NCBI GenBank assembly: GCA_015698045.1
Contig: BLAL01000180.1
Coordinates: 930,001-994,000 of the forward strand
Reading direction: 5' to 3'
Length of the DNA stretch: 64,000 bases
Source of the DNA: Rhizophagus clarus
Lineage: Eukaryota > Glomeromycota > Glomeromycetes > Glomerales > Glomeraceae
In this document: positions 11,350-21,523 of the stretch, in pieces
How positions within the stretch are numbered: position 1 is the stretch's first letter
Layout of the letters: each line of letters starts with the position of its first letter
Made by a program: the position numbers and the translations under genes
The notes under the pieces: generated by a model
Databases searched by the model: none
What the model was told of the DNA's origin: nothing
What the model saw: only the letters and a program-made list of their open reading frames with translations

Positions 11350-12843
11350 ATGGGATCAAGACTTCCAGCAGATTGTCTACGCGAAATATTCGAATTCTTA
11401 CAAGATGACACCAAATCATTACATTCTTTCCTACTTGTAAATCGACTTTGGTGCGAAACTACGGTTCCAATTCTTTGGAGAAATACGAAAAATTGGTTAT
11501 TATCTAAATTTAATGATAAATCAACTCAAATACTTTTTACAACATTATTATCTTGCCTTCCGGAAGATTCAAAAAAACTCTTATCTGATAACGGAATTAT
11601 AATTCCATCCCCAACTGCTCAACCTCTATTATTTGAATATGCGGCATTTTGTCGTCGTTTATCTTATAATGATATAAATTATATTATTGAAGTGGCAATT
11701 GGAGATCGACGATTAAGCAATTCAAGAAAATTATATAGCAAACATCTTATCAAACAAGAAGTGTTTCGAATGTTTTTAACTCGATGTTCGACGATTGAAT
11801 TTCTTGATATTTCGGATCGAAGTAATACCGATGTACCTTTGCCATATTTTACAGGAGCCGAAACAAGTTTTTTACATTTATGTGAATTACGATGTAATAC
11901 GGAAATTCCACCATCGATATTTTATCGTATGGCACAAATTTGTAGGAATATTGAAACATTATTTATCGGATATTATCCTATTGATAATGAAGGTTTAGCA
12001 ACTTTAATTGAAGTTCAAAAAAAGTTAAAAAATTTTGAATGTCAATCTCAAATACGTAATACAGATCGTACTGAAAAGCCACCATGTAAAAATATAGCAT
12101 CTGCTTTAGCAACATGTTCTAATAAATTAATAAACTTAGCTTTCGGGGGGGATATAATAATAATTCCATCATCCACAATAGCAGAAATTGTTAATTTACA
12201 AGTATTAAGATTGGATTTTAGTCGAAACTTGAATGAAGAAATTTTGGAAAGTTTAGAATTTACAGCATTTCCAAACCTTAAAGTATTAAAAATGGGTGGT
12301 ATATTGGCTCCTTTAATAATGTTGGGAAGATTAATAAGAAGGACAAGAAATAACCTTGAAAATATTTCATTATATGGTTGGGCAACACCTGAGACAAAAC
12401 CAATTGGAACTTTTAATAGAGTTGTGGCTCGATGTGCACCAAAACTAAAATATCTTACAACTTGGTGTTACGAAAATAATTTTACAGATATTGAATTAAT
12501 ATTAAATTCTTGTGAACAATTGGAAGGTTTAACAATTAGAAGTCTTGACAATCAACTAAACGGTGATATTTTGCTTAGAATGTTGGGTAATTTAAATAAT
12601 GAAACCTTTTCTAAATTACGAATAGCAGGATTATGGGCTTTCACTCCTGAAGGATTAAAAAATTTCTTTGAAAAGAGAAAGAAAAAGAACAAATCTTTCT
12701 CTTTATATATATGTGATTGTTACGATGAGGTTGATAGTTGTATTGAAATCACAAAAAGTCATGAGAAAATTATCGAAAAATGTAAAGCTGATGGTGTTTT
12801 GAAAAACTTTAAAATAGAATATGATTTTACTGGAGATTTTTAA
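11350..12843 (+). CDS. F-box/leucine-rich-repeat-like protein, 497 aa
   Basis: Single exon. The first ATG (11350, MGSRLPADCLREIFEF) is used. The frame is open a few codons further upstream, but with no other ATG. Residues 4-50 form an F-box (LPADCLREIFEFLQDD, LLVNRLWCETTVPILWRN), the part that binds Skp1 in SCF ubiquitin ligases. The remainder is a series of irregular leucine-rich repeats (for example LINLAFGGDIIII, NLQVLRLDF, FPNLKVLKMGG, LKYLTTWC, LEGLTIRSL) that would recognise a substrate. The C-terminus is Lys/Cys/Glu-rich. F-box proteins of this build form a very large family in Rhizophagus-type genomes, most of unknown target. Only the F-box call is firm; the repeat count and target cannot be told from sequence. 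Confidence 0.88.
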   Translation: MGSRLPADCLREIFEFLQDDTKSLHSFLLVNRLWCETTVPILWRNTKNWLLSKFNDKSTQILFTTLLSCLPEDSKKLLSDNGIIIPSPTAQPLLFEYAAFCRRLSYNDINYIIEVAIGDRRLSNSRKLYSKHLIKQEVFRMFLTRCSTIEFLDISDRSNTDVPLPYFTGAETSFLHLCELRCNTEIPPSIFYRMAQICRNIETLFIGYYPIDNEGLATLIEVQKKLKNFECQSQIRNTDRTEKPPCKNIASALATCSNKLINLAFGGDIIIIPSSTIAEIVNLQVLRLDFSRNLNEEILESLEFTAFPNLKVLKMGGILAPLIMLGRLIRRTRNNLENISLYGWATPETKPIGTFNRVVARCAPKLKYLTTWCYENNFTDIELILNSCEQLEGLTIRSLDNQLNGDILLRMLGNLNNETFSKLRIAGLWAFTPEGLKNFFEKRKKKNKSFSLYICDCYDEVDSCIEITKSHEKIIEKCKADGVLKNFKIEYDFTGDF

Positions 12844-13725
12844 TTAATACTTATAGAATTTGATCCTTAATTTTGTAATTTTTATAATATTTTGAAAAGA
12901 GCAATTCAAAAGTACAGATCTAATATATTTCGATTATGTAATAGATTTTGTAAATTCAAGTCATTTATTTTGTATATAAAAGTTTCGTATTAAAAAATTG
13001 ATGCGGAAAGTGTACTATATAATTCAAGGTATTTATAAGTTTTTTTGAAATTAAGTGCGCAGCCAATTAGGAAGCGCCACATTATGATCAACTTGTAACG
13101 AGACTAAAAAAACAAAATTTCGATAAAAATCCTTTTAAAAAAGAACTTTCCGAGTCGATTGCAAAGTATGCCTTATTCTTTCCCGGTGAAAAAAAATAAG
13201 ATATATCGTGATAGTAAGTGTAATCTTAGTTTTGTTTCACACAATAACCATAAAAAAAAATATATCTATTATTCAATACTAAGTAGATTTATTATAAAAA
13301 AAAATATATGTATATAATTTAAGTTTTAACTATTAAACATAAATTCAGTATATTTCTTAAAAAAATACCAGAGGATTAGATAATAAAATATGATTGATTT
13401 TAAAAAGCAATTAATAATATAATATAAAAAATTCATTTAAATTTAGTAGTATATTTTTAATTTATTAGAATCAATTCAACTACTTTGGTTAAAAAGTACT
13501 AAAATATAAAAATAAAATAAAATAATAAAATAAAAAGAAAAATTATAAAACTACAAAACTCGTATAGCAATTTATTAAATAATTTAATTGATAATATAAA
13601 AATTTTAGTTTTATTAATATTATAAAGAAAATTATTTAAAAAAACTTCTTTCTGCTATTTTTCAAAATTATCATAAAAAATAAAAAATAAATTTTTATTT
13701 TTTTTTATTTTTTTACAACAATAAA
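12844..13725. other. Intergenic, nothing recognised
   Basis: 3' flank of the F-box gene, then AT-rich low-complexity DNA, including an AAAAT-type simple repeat at about 13500-13540. No gene or clear repeat structure was seen. Confidence 0.5.
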
Positions 13726-13962
13726 ATGTCAGATAATAGTGATAAAGATATCCTTTATGAAGGCAGAACATCTTTTTCTACTGTAAACTCAAATGATATA
13801 AGATTTATAAACAAGCTTCTTGATGGAAATATGTCTTCAGAATCAGATATACTAATAAAAAAGAAGAAAAAAAATAAAACAAAAAATTTCAAGAAAGATA
13901 AACAATCTGTAAAAGCTTCTCCTTCAGTAATACCTGGTGATATAAAAATTAAAGCCCCCTAG
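13726..13962 (+). CDS. Small Lys/Ser-rich hypothetical protein or first exon of a decayed gene, 78 aa
   Basis: The frame opens at an ATG and reads MSDNSDKDILYEGRTSFSTV, then a Lys run (KKKKKNKTKNFKKDK), ending GDIKIKAP. The composition is less random than neighbouring noise, with acidic and Ser residues before a basic block. However, the downstream kilobase contains similar Lys/Asn/Ile-rich pieces broken by many stops. It may therefore be the 5' remnant of a longer, decayed gene. No family is recognised. Confidence 0.35.
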   Translation: MSDNSDKDILYEGRTSFSTVNSNDIRFINKLLDGNMSSESDILIKKKKKNKTKNFKKDKQSVKASPSVIPGDIKIKAP

Positions 13963-15006
13963 AAGTATATCTTTGAAGATGTAATAGGTCATATTATCTT
14001 TAAAATTTTTAAGATATAATATCTTCTTTATTATTTGAGAAATAAGTAACGAGATTAGTTATAATTTTTGATAAAGAAGGGAATCTTCTCAGATACAAAA
14101 CTCTCTTTTAAAAGACTGGTATATCTAACATACTGCTATCTTTAATAATAAAAAAGCCTTCAAGGTCACTATAAATAATAACCTGTTTATTTATGAAAGG
14201 TTTTCTTTATACTTTAAGAATACACTGCAAAAAGTAACTTTATTAGATATATCATATAAATCAAATTTTCATCAACACAATTACAAATAAAAATACCAAT
14301 CATAATTGCTAATGACTTTATAATACCAAATATAGATATTGATTAACCTGAATCTTCTCATAAATCACCAGTTAATACTGATAAACAGGATAATTCAAAT
14401 AAGTCATACTATAACAAAATGTGATCATTTAATAATAATATCAAAATAAAAATTACTAATAAAATTCTGTTAAAGTCTGTAAAAAAAGTATATATTAATA
14501 ACAAAATCCTTAATAATAAAAAGAATCACGTAATAGATATTTTTATATATAATATATTTGTAAGATGGATTTAAAAAAAAATCATAGTTAAACTTAAAGT
14601 TTTAAAAAATGTTATTTCTATAACAATAAAGAAGTAGAGGAAATATCAAACACTGTGAATGAAAATATATCTGTTTTCCTTTATCTTGACATTCTTTGAT
14701 GGTAATATTTGGCAATATTTATTATAATAGTTCTCTAATAATTAAACTTTATATCAAAGAAAAAAAAAAGAACAGTTCTGCCTTTACCTTAATGACCTAA
14801 CTCAAGAGGCTTGTTTCTGGTAATTATAAGATTACACTAAATCTTCTAAAATATTCACTAATTTTATCAAAAGTATTAAGTATTTTAATATAGCTAAAGG
14901 AAATCATATAGTAGTGTATTTTGAAAAATATTAAGATATAAAAGAATGTTAAAAGATTTTCTTCACTTTCAATTATAAAAAAGTAATAAATACTATGAAT
15001 TGGTTA
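13963..15006. other. Decayed sequence downstream of the small frame
   Basis: Lys/Asn/Ile-rich stretches in several frames are interrupted by stops every few tens of codons. It looks like an old coding region or repeat remnant. No domain is recognisable, and it ends where the pogo-like element begins. Confidence 0.4.
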
Positions 15007-16875
15007 TACAGTCAACTTCCTTTATAGTCACCTCTGTTATAGTCACATTACTCTATATAGTCACCTTAGTTAAGTGTCCCAAATTTTCATATATAAAAAC
15101 TATCGTTTATAGTCACAAACTACCTATAGTTACTATTACATCTTTTTTTAAAAATTTTATATATATGTGATTATAAAAAGATATTTATCAAAATATAATT
15201 ATTCTATTTTTATTTTTATTTTTATTTTTATTGACAAGACGAAGAAAAATATAAAGAGATTTACAACGAATACTCAAACGAGTTAATCTGCAGTAAAATT
15301 TTGGCTAAAAATTCATAACCAACTACGGATATAACAAAGCTAAACTATGATACTGGCTCCTAACGGATGACCCAACTAACATTTACCACGTCCTCTACAA
15401 ACCCCGCTGTATAGATACAACGCATATAAAATCCCCTAACAGTCCTGTGCATTAAAGCACCTCACCACTTCCAAAGAAGCTTCATCAGGTAGACTATACT
15501 GGATCTTAGATCCCAATTTTCTATTAAGGAAGAAAAATTGTAACAACCTATCACCACCAGCACCACCATCCAAAAAAAAATATAATAATTCAACTGTAAC
15601 TAAGGTTGTTAAAAATTATAATAACTAGGCTAGGGAAATAAGATATGCAACCGAGACTCAAAGAGTTACTCGAAGTGTTATTTTTAAAAAAAAAAAAGAG
15701 GTTACAAAGCAAAAGCCTAATAAGATAAAAAATAAAACCAAAAACAAAAACAAATTACAAAAAAAAAGAAAAAACATAAAATTTCTAGGGATTATAAAAA
15801 AAAGGAGTTTAATTGTAAATAAACCTAGAAATGTTTCAAAGGAGTGTAATGTATAATTAGCCATCCTCTATTGCCAGAAGATGTAAGAAATCTGTAACCA
15901 GTCTTGACTTTTAGAGACAGTTAGTACCGTAGGGACCTTTCTCCATCAATATAAAGTCGCCATGGTATCAAGTGAATCATCCGTCTACACTACTCAAGGT
16001 AGAGACACGTCCAGAAGATCTGTAGTAATATTCCGATAAAGAACGAAACTGCACAACTTGTGTACTCTACTAAGATAGAGCGAATCATCGTCTCAATAAG
16101 ACCAGAGCAAATCATCCCTTAGTATTATCTGACAAATCAAAAAATTTCAAATGTTAGGCTGCAGATCATTCTATAATTGAACCAAACAAAAAGCCCCTTA
16201 TGTTTGGTCATGTGATAGGCTGATCATTAGATGGGGGTAAACCAAAAAGTATTTTTCCTCAAGAACGCCCTAAAAAAAAGGCAAAGAAAAAATAAAAGTA
16301 TAAGGTTCTTGAGTCGAAAACTTGTCTAATAGATGAGTCATAGGTTGGGTAAATCCCCATAGTGTATTTTTGCCTAGCCTCAGTCTGTAGTATAGTTTTT
16401 TTTCCAAATATATTATCTCAGTTACTTTGTTGCCACCGCTACCATCGATAAAGAAATATTGAGAACTCGAAAAACCCTGAAAATATTCGTTTAGCACATA
16501 TGACAACCAAGTCTAGTGCTTTAAAGTGTGTTTTTAAATAAAAGAGAGAGGGTGTAGGGACCGTTGACCTTCTAACAGTCAACCTACAGGAAAAAAATAA
16601 AAAATATTTTTTCAATAAAAAATGGTCATGACAGTTTCAGGGAAGAGTTCTTTTATTTTTCACTTACTATTTTTAAATATAATTATTCTATGATCTAATG
16701 ATCAGATTTATATGATCTTTAGCTCATTAGGTTTATCTCATTGAAAGGAATCAGATGGTAGTAATTTTATAATGTTTGAATTAATATTGCCCAAGAAATT
16801 CAATTTTAAAGACCAAATTGGCATTTTATACATGTAAAATTTGCGTAACATTAAATATTTTGACTGTATTATAAT

Positions 16876-19860
16876 TAGTGTTTCGCACAAATCAAATTAG
16901 ACCAAATCAGGTTAGATTTGAAATTTGATTTGATCAAATCAAATCTGAAAAGTTTGAATTCAGATTTGAATCAAACCATTCAAATCTGATTTGAAATTTG
17001 ATTTGAATTTGATTTGATTTGATTTAAATTTGATTCGATTCAAATCAAATTCAAATTCAAATCAAATCAAATTCATTCAAATAGATTTGTGATTTGGTTT
17101 GATTTGTTGAATTTTAAATAAAAAAATGCGTTTTGCAATGCAATATTAATAAAAATGTTGCGAAATATTTTTTTTAAATTAAAAATGCGTTTCGCAACAC
17201 AATACTAATAAAAAAACATTGCGAAATGTTTTTTTTAATTATTTAAATAAAAAATGCATTTTGCAACGCATTATTAATAAAAAAATATTGCGAAACGTAT
17301 TTCTTTAGTATATTTAAGGAGGGTTGGATATCATGTGGTTGCAGTAACTACCAATAACCAATATAACTCATATACGGGTTTGCGTAGAGTTTATATGAAA
17401 TTACTTTTTAAATCTACAAATTGAGTTTGCGTAGATCGGTCAATTTGGAATATTATGTTTGTATAGAGTTTATAATAGATATACATGGATTTATTTTTAA
17501 AAAATACTAATTTCGGTAAATTAAATTACTCGGTATTTACCAAAATTTATTTTATTTTATTTATTTTTTCACTTTTTTTCGGTATTTTATACCAAATTTA
17601 TTTATTTTATTATTCTTTTTCAGGTTTTAATACCCTAATTCCAAAAGTCCGGTCATGTTTTTCGCCCGGCAACACTACAAAAAATAAAAAAAAAATAATT
17701 AATTTGTTAAAAAAAATACCGAAAAACACTTCCCCCACCCTTCCTTACCTTAATTCCAAAAGTCTGGTCGTGCTTTTCGTCTGGTAACACTACAAAAAAT
17801 AAAAAAAAATTAATACTTAATTAATTAAAAAAAAACAACGAAACACCTCCCCCAACCCTCCCTTACCTTAATTCTAAAAGTCCGGTCATGCTTTTCATCC
17901 GGAAACACTACAAAAAAATAAAAAAAAGGTTAATACTTAATTAATTAAAAAAAACAACGAAACACCTCCCCTAACCCTCCCTTACCTTAATTCCAAAAGT
18001 CTGGTCATGCTTTTCGTCTGGCAACACTACAAAAAGTAAAAAAAAAGTTAATACGTAATTAATTAAAAAAAAAGCAACGAAACACCTCCCCCAACCCCTT
18101 CCTTACCTTAATTCCAAAAGTCCGGTCATGCATTTCGTCTGGCAACACTACAAAAAAAATAAAAAAAAATAATTAATTAAATAGTTAAAAAAAACACTGA
18201 AAAACACTTCCTCACCCTCCCTTACCTTAATTCCAAAAGTCCGGTCATGCATTTCGTCTGGCAACACTACAAAAAAATAAAAAAAAAACAATTAGTTAAA
18301 AAAAATACTGAAAAACACTTCTCCCACCCTTCCTTACCTTAATTCCAAAAGTCCGGTCATGCTTTTCGTCCGGCAACACTACAAAAAAATAAAAAAAAAG
18401 ATTAATACTTAATTAATTAAAAAAAACAACGAAACACCTTCTCTAACCCTTCTTTACCTTAATTCTAAAAGTTCAGTCGTGCTTTTCGTCTGGCAACACT
18501 ACAAAAAGTAAAAAAAAAGTTAATACTTAAATTAATTAAAAAAAAATAACGAAACACCTCCCCCAACCTCTCCCTTACCTTAATTCCAAAAGTCCGGTCA
18601 TATCTTTCATCCGGCAACACTACAAAAAATAAAAAAAAAATAATTAATTAAATAGTTAAAAAAAAACACCGAAAAATACTTCCCCACCCTCCCTTATCTT
18701 AATTCCAAAAGTCCGGTCGTGCTTTTCATCTGGCTACACTACAAAAAGTAAAAAAAAAGTTAATACTTAAATTAATTAAAAAAAACAACGAAACACCTCC
18801 TCCAACCCCTCCCTTACCTTAATTCCAAAAGTCCGGTCATGCCTTTCGTCTGGCAATACTACAAAAAATAAAAATAAAAAATAATTAATTAATTAGTTAA
18901 AAAAAATACTGAAAAACACTTCTCATCCTCCCTTACCTTAATTTTAAAAGTCTGGTTGTGCTTTTCGTCTGGCAACACTACAAAAAGTAAAAAAAAAGTT
19001 AATACTTAATTAATTAAAAAAAAAAACAACGAAACACCTCCCCCAACCCCTCCCTTACCTTAATTCCAAAAGTCTGGTCATGCATTTTGTCCGGCAACAC
19101 TACAAAAAAATAAAAAAAAATAATTAATTAAATAGTTAAAAAAAACACCGAAAAACACTTCCCCACCCTCTCTTACCTTAATTCCAAAAGTCCGGTCATG
19201 CTTTTCATCTGGCAACACTACAAAAAGTAAAAAAAAAGTTAATACTTAAATTAATTAAAAAAAACAACGAAACACCTCCCCCAACCCCTCCCTTACCTTA
19301 ATTCCAAAAGTCCAGTCATGCCTTTCGTCTGACAACACTACAAAAAATAAAAATAAAAAATAATTAATTAATTAGTTAAAAAAAACACCGAAAAACACTT
19401 CCCACCCTCCCTTACTTTAATTCCAAAAGTCCGGTCATGCCTTTCATCCAGCAACACTACAAAAATAAACTGATAAATGATTAAAAAAAAGATCAAATAT
19501 TCGGATTATCTGATTAGATTGGCAAGTCACATGACCTGCCTTTATACATTTGTGAGTTATATTAGTATTGTTCGAGGTCCTGTAATTACGTTTAATCAGG
19601 TCATGTATATTTAATTCGATTTGATTTGAATTTGATTTGGATTTGTCAGATTTGATTCGGATTTGATTGAATTAGTTTAAGCTAATTTGAATTTGATTTG
19701 AAATCGAATCAAATCTTTTTTTTTTAATTTGGATTTGAACTCAAATCTTGTTTTGAAGTTTGGATTTGATTTGCAAATCAAAATTATCAAATCAAATCAA
19801 ATCAAACTTCAAATCAAATCCGAATTGATTTGATTTGACCAAATTGTTTGCGGAACACTA
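16876..19860. mobile_element. Non-autonomous hAT-type element, 2985 bp, perfect 8-bp target duplication
   Basis: ATTATAAT is found immediately outside both ends (16868-16875 and 19861-19868). The termini are inverted: TAGTGTTTCGCA at 16876 and TAGTGTTCCGCA read inward from 19860. The 8-bp duplication fits the hAT target preference nTnnnnAn, and the TAGTG start is typical of hAT ends. Both subterminal regions (about 16885-17100 and 19610-19850) consist of dense direct and inverted copies of AAATCAAATC / GATTTGATTT, as expected for hAT transposase-binding repeats. No transposase is encoded. The centre is a 16-unit tandem array. It inserted into the three-copy repeat of the surrounding pogo-like element, so it is the younger of the two. 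Confidence 0.82.
17630..19465 (+). repeat. Tandem array 1: 16 units of ~119 bp
   Basis: Each unit contains AATTCCAAAAGTCCGGTCAT followed by GCTTTTCGTCTGGCAACACT, an A-rich tract with TTAATTAA, and a C-rich block. Copies of the GGTCATG-like word fall near 17651, 17766, 17884, 18003, 18124, 18243, 18354, 18474, 18595, 18715, 18835, 18954, 19075, 19194, 19314 and 19432, a mean spacing of 119 bp. Two unit types differ in the C-rich block: type A has CGAAACACCTCCCCCAACC, type B has CGAAAAACACTTCCCCACCC. From about 18660 onward they alternate strictly, making a ~238-bp higher-order repeat. It is not a CRISPR array: the whole unit repeats and there are no unique spacers. Confidence 0.92.
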
Positions 19861-20499
19861 ATTATAATTACTATGGGATCTAGTGATCAGATTTTAATGA
19901 TCTTAGGTTCATTAGAATCGTCTTATCGAGAGGAAGCCAATGGTCCAATAGTAATAATTTTATAACGATTGGATTAATATTGACCAAAAAATTCAATTTT
20001 AAAGACCAGATCAGCATTTTTTATATGTAAAATTCGCATAACATTAAATATTTTGACTGTATTTTAATTATTACAGGTTCTAGTGATCAAATTTTAATGA
20101 TCTTAGGCTCATTGAAATCGTCTCATCAAGAGGAATCTAATGGTTATAAATCTATAATAATTGGAATAATATTAATAAAATTACTATGATGTGAATATTT
20201 AACTAAAATTATTACAATTTATAATTCTAACCAAAATTACTGATTTAATTATAAGATTTTATTGCTTATAGTCACATTTCATTATAGTCACCAAATATAG
20301 ATTGTCCCAAATGTGTGACTATAGAGAGAGTTGACTGTACTAGAACCTTAATCTATATATAAATAGGTTAAGAATTAAGTTTGCTTATTAATCATATAAA
20401 ATTTTTAAAAAATTACTTATTTTAGAGTATAAATACCATCCAAATTATTTTAAATAAAGGGGTTTGTTTTTTCCACACTTGTGATATATTGCACCCTGA

Positions 20500-20695
20500 A
20501 CACTCTGGGCAAAATTACGGTAATGCTGGGCAAAATTAAACATGTGACATTTAACTAGAGATGTGAAAAATAGATTTTTTACAACTGAAAAAATTCTAAG
20601 TTCCCAGAATACATATAAAAAAATGAAAAGAGAAAAGGTGTAACACAGGTGACAAAAAAGGGTGTGATGCATCACAGGTGCAGAAAATTATTAAA
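20500..20695 (-). repeat. Partial copy of a dispersed MITE family
   Basis: TTCTAAGTTCCCAGAATACA, then AAAAATGAAAAGAG, then GTGTAACACAGGTGACAAA matches the right arm of the element at about 27663-28075 (TTCTAAGTTGCCAGAATACT, AAAAATGAAAGAG, GACATGGGTGACAAA). Only one arm is obvious here. Confidence 0.55.
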
Positions 20696-20989
20696 CCTTT
20701 AAATAAATCTCAAATTAATTTATATATTTTGATTACCATACTAATTCCCAAATTCCAAATATACAAATTATAAAATTTATATATATAATTTATAAATTAA
20801 TTTGAATTTATGTATTTGAACTATCATAATTCCAAATTATTTTAGATTTAAATAGCATCTATATTTTAGAGTATTTTTGCAAATTTCTTATCCTATATAC
20901 TCCTGTTTTTAAAAAATAATACACCAGCTATATTATATTTTCTTTACATATAGTTTATTCTTATAAAAAAAATTTCTTTAAAATATATT

Positions 20990-21222
20990 TTTAATATATT
21001 TAAATTTTAAAATACACTTAAAATGTACTTAAAATACACTTAAAATTTTTAAAATGTACTTCAAATTATACCTAAAATTGCAATTTTAAATACAAATAAT
21101 TTATACTTAAAATTGCAATTTTAGGTATAATTAAGTATATTTTAAAAAATTTAAATACATTTTAAGTATATTAAGTATATTTTAAGTACATTTTAAAAGT
21201 GTATATATATATTTTAAGTATA
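20990..21222. repeat. Large AT-rich imperfect palindrome
   Basis: Two arms of about 100 bp built from TAAAATACACTTAAAATGTA-type words and their complement face each other around a centre near 21100, where TTAAAATTGCAATTTTAGGTA is a near match to the reverse complement of TACCTAAAATTGCAATTTTAA. It could form a cruciform or be a foldback element. Confidence 0.6.
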
Positions 21223-21523
21223 TTTTTTTTCATAGATCTCAAATCTATTAACAACTTTTAGAATTTTTAAAAACTACTCTATTTAAGTTAAATGAATCTT
21301 TAAATACTCTGACACTTGTTTAACAAGTAATTTTATAATGAATAGATTCATCATAAAAATTATTAACATTTAATAATTTGCTTTTTTATACAGCTTCAGA
21401 TCACATAAACACTATTACTTTTTATCATATACAAAAAATATTTAAACTTATAATACATAAAATGATTTTTTTTATATGTAATTGATAATCAAATTAATTT
21501 ATTATTTATTGATTATATAATAA

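Larger units (their letters stand above)
16685..20205 (+). repeat. Three direct copies of a ~190-bp unit split by a later insertion
   Basis: A unit with GATCTAATGATCAGATTT near its start and ATTAAATATTTTGACTGTAT near its end occurs at about 16688-16870, about 19869-20055 and, shortened, about 20080-20200. Copies 1 and 2 are separated exactly by the hAT-type element, which therefore inserted into an existing array. Confidence 0.7.
15009..20337. mobile_element. Pogo/Tc1-like DNA transposon, 5.3 kb, no intact transposase, with nested insertions
   Basis: The ends are inverted repeats: CAGTCAACTTCCTTTATAGT at 15009 against CAGTCAACTCTCTCTATAGT read inward from 20337. Both are flanked by the dinucleotide TA, the target duplication of the Tc1/mariner/pogo superfamily. 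Both subterminal regions carry several further copies of ATAGTCAC and a GTCCCAAA-type word, likely transposase-binding repeats. No intact transposase frame lies inside. A Lys-rich stretch at 15658-15856 (plus strand) could be a remnant of a basic protein tail, but the domain is gone. The interior is expanded by a three-copy ~190-bp repeat and by a nested hAT-type element. The pogo assignment rests on the TIR start CAGT and the TA duplication, not on a protein. Confidence 0.7.
20338..21523. other. Intergenic between two transposons, with two repeats
   Basis: AT-rich DNA without a supported gene. It contains a partial copy of an inverted-repeat MITE family and a large palindrome, both listed separately. 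Confidence 0.55.

Noticed and set aside
15658-15864. Hydrophobic frame on the minus strand (Phe/Leu-rich) that could suggest a membrane protein
   Set aside because: It is the complement of a Lys-rich A-tract stretch on the plus strand; the hydrophobicity is a reading artefact.
17485-17787. Plus-strand frame of 100 codons with hydrophobic start
   Set aside because: It runs out of AT-rich DNA straight into the tandem array, and its second half is the repeat unit read as protein.
17630-19465. Regular direct repeats that could be taken for a CRISPR array
   Set aside because: The entire ~119-bp unit repeats with no unique spacers, no cas genes are present, and the DNA is eukaryotic. It is a minisatellite.
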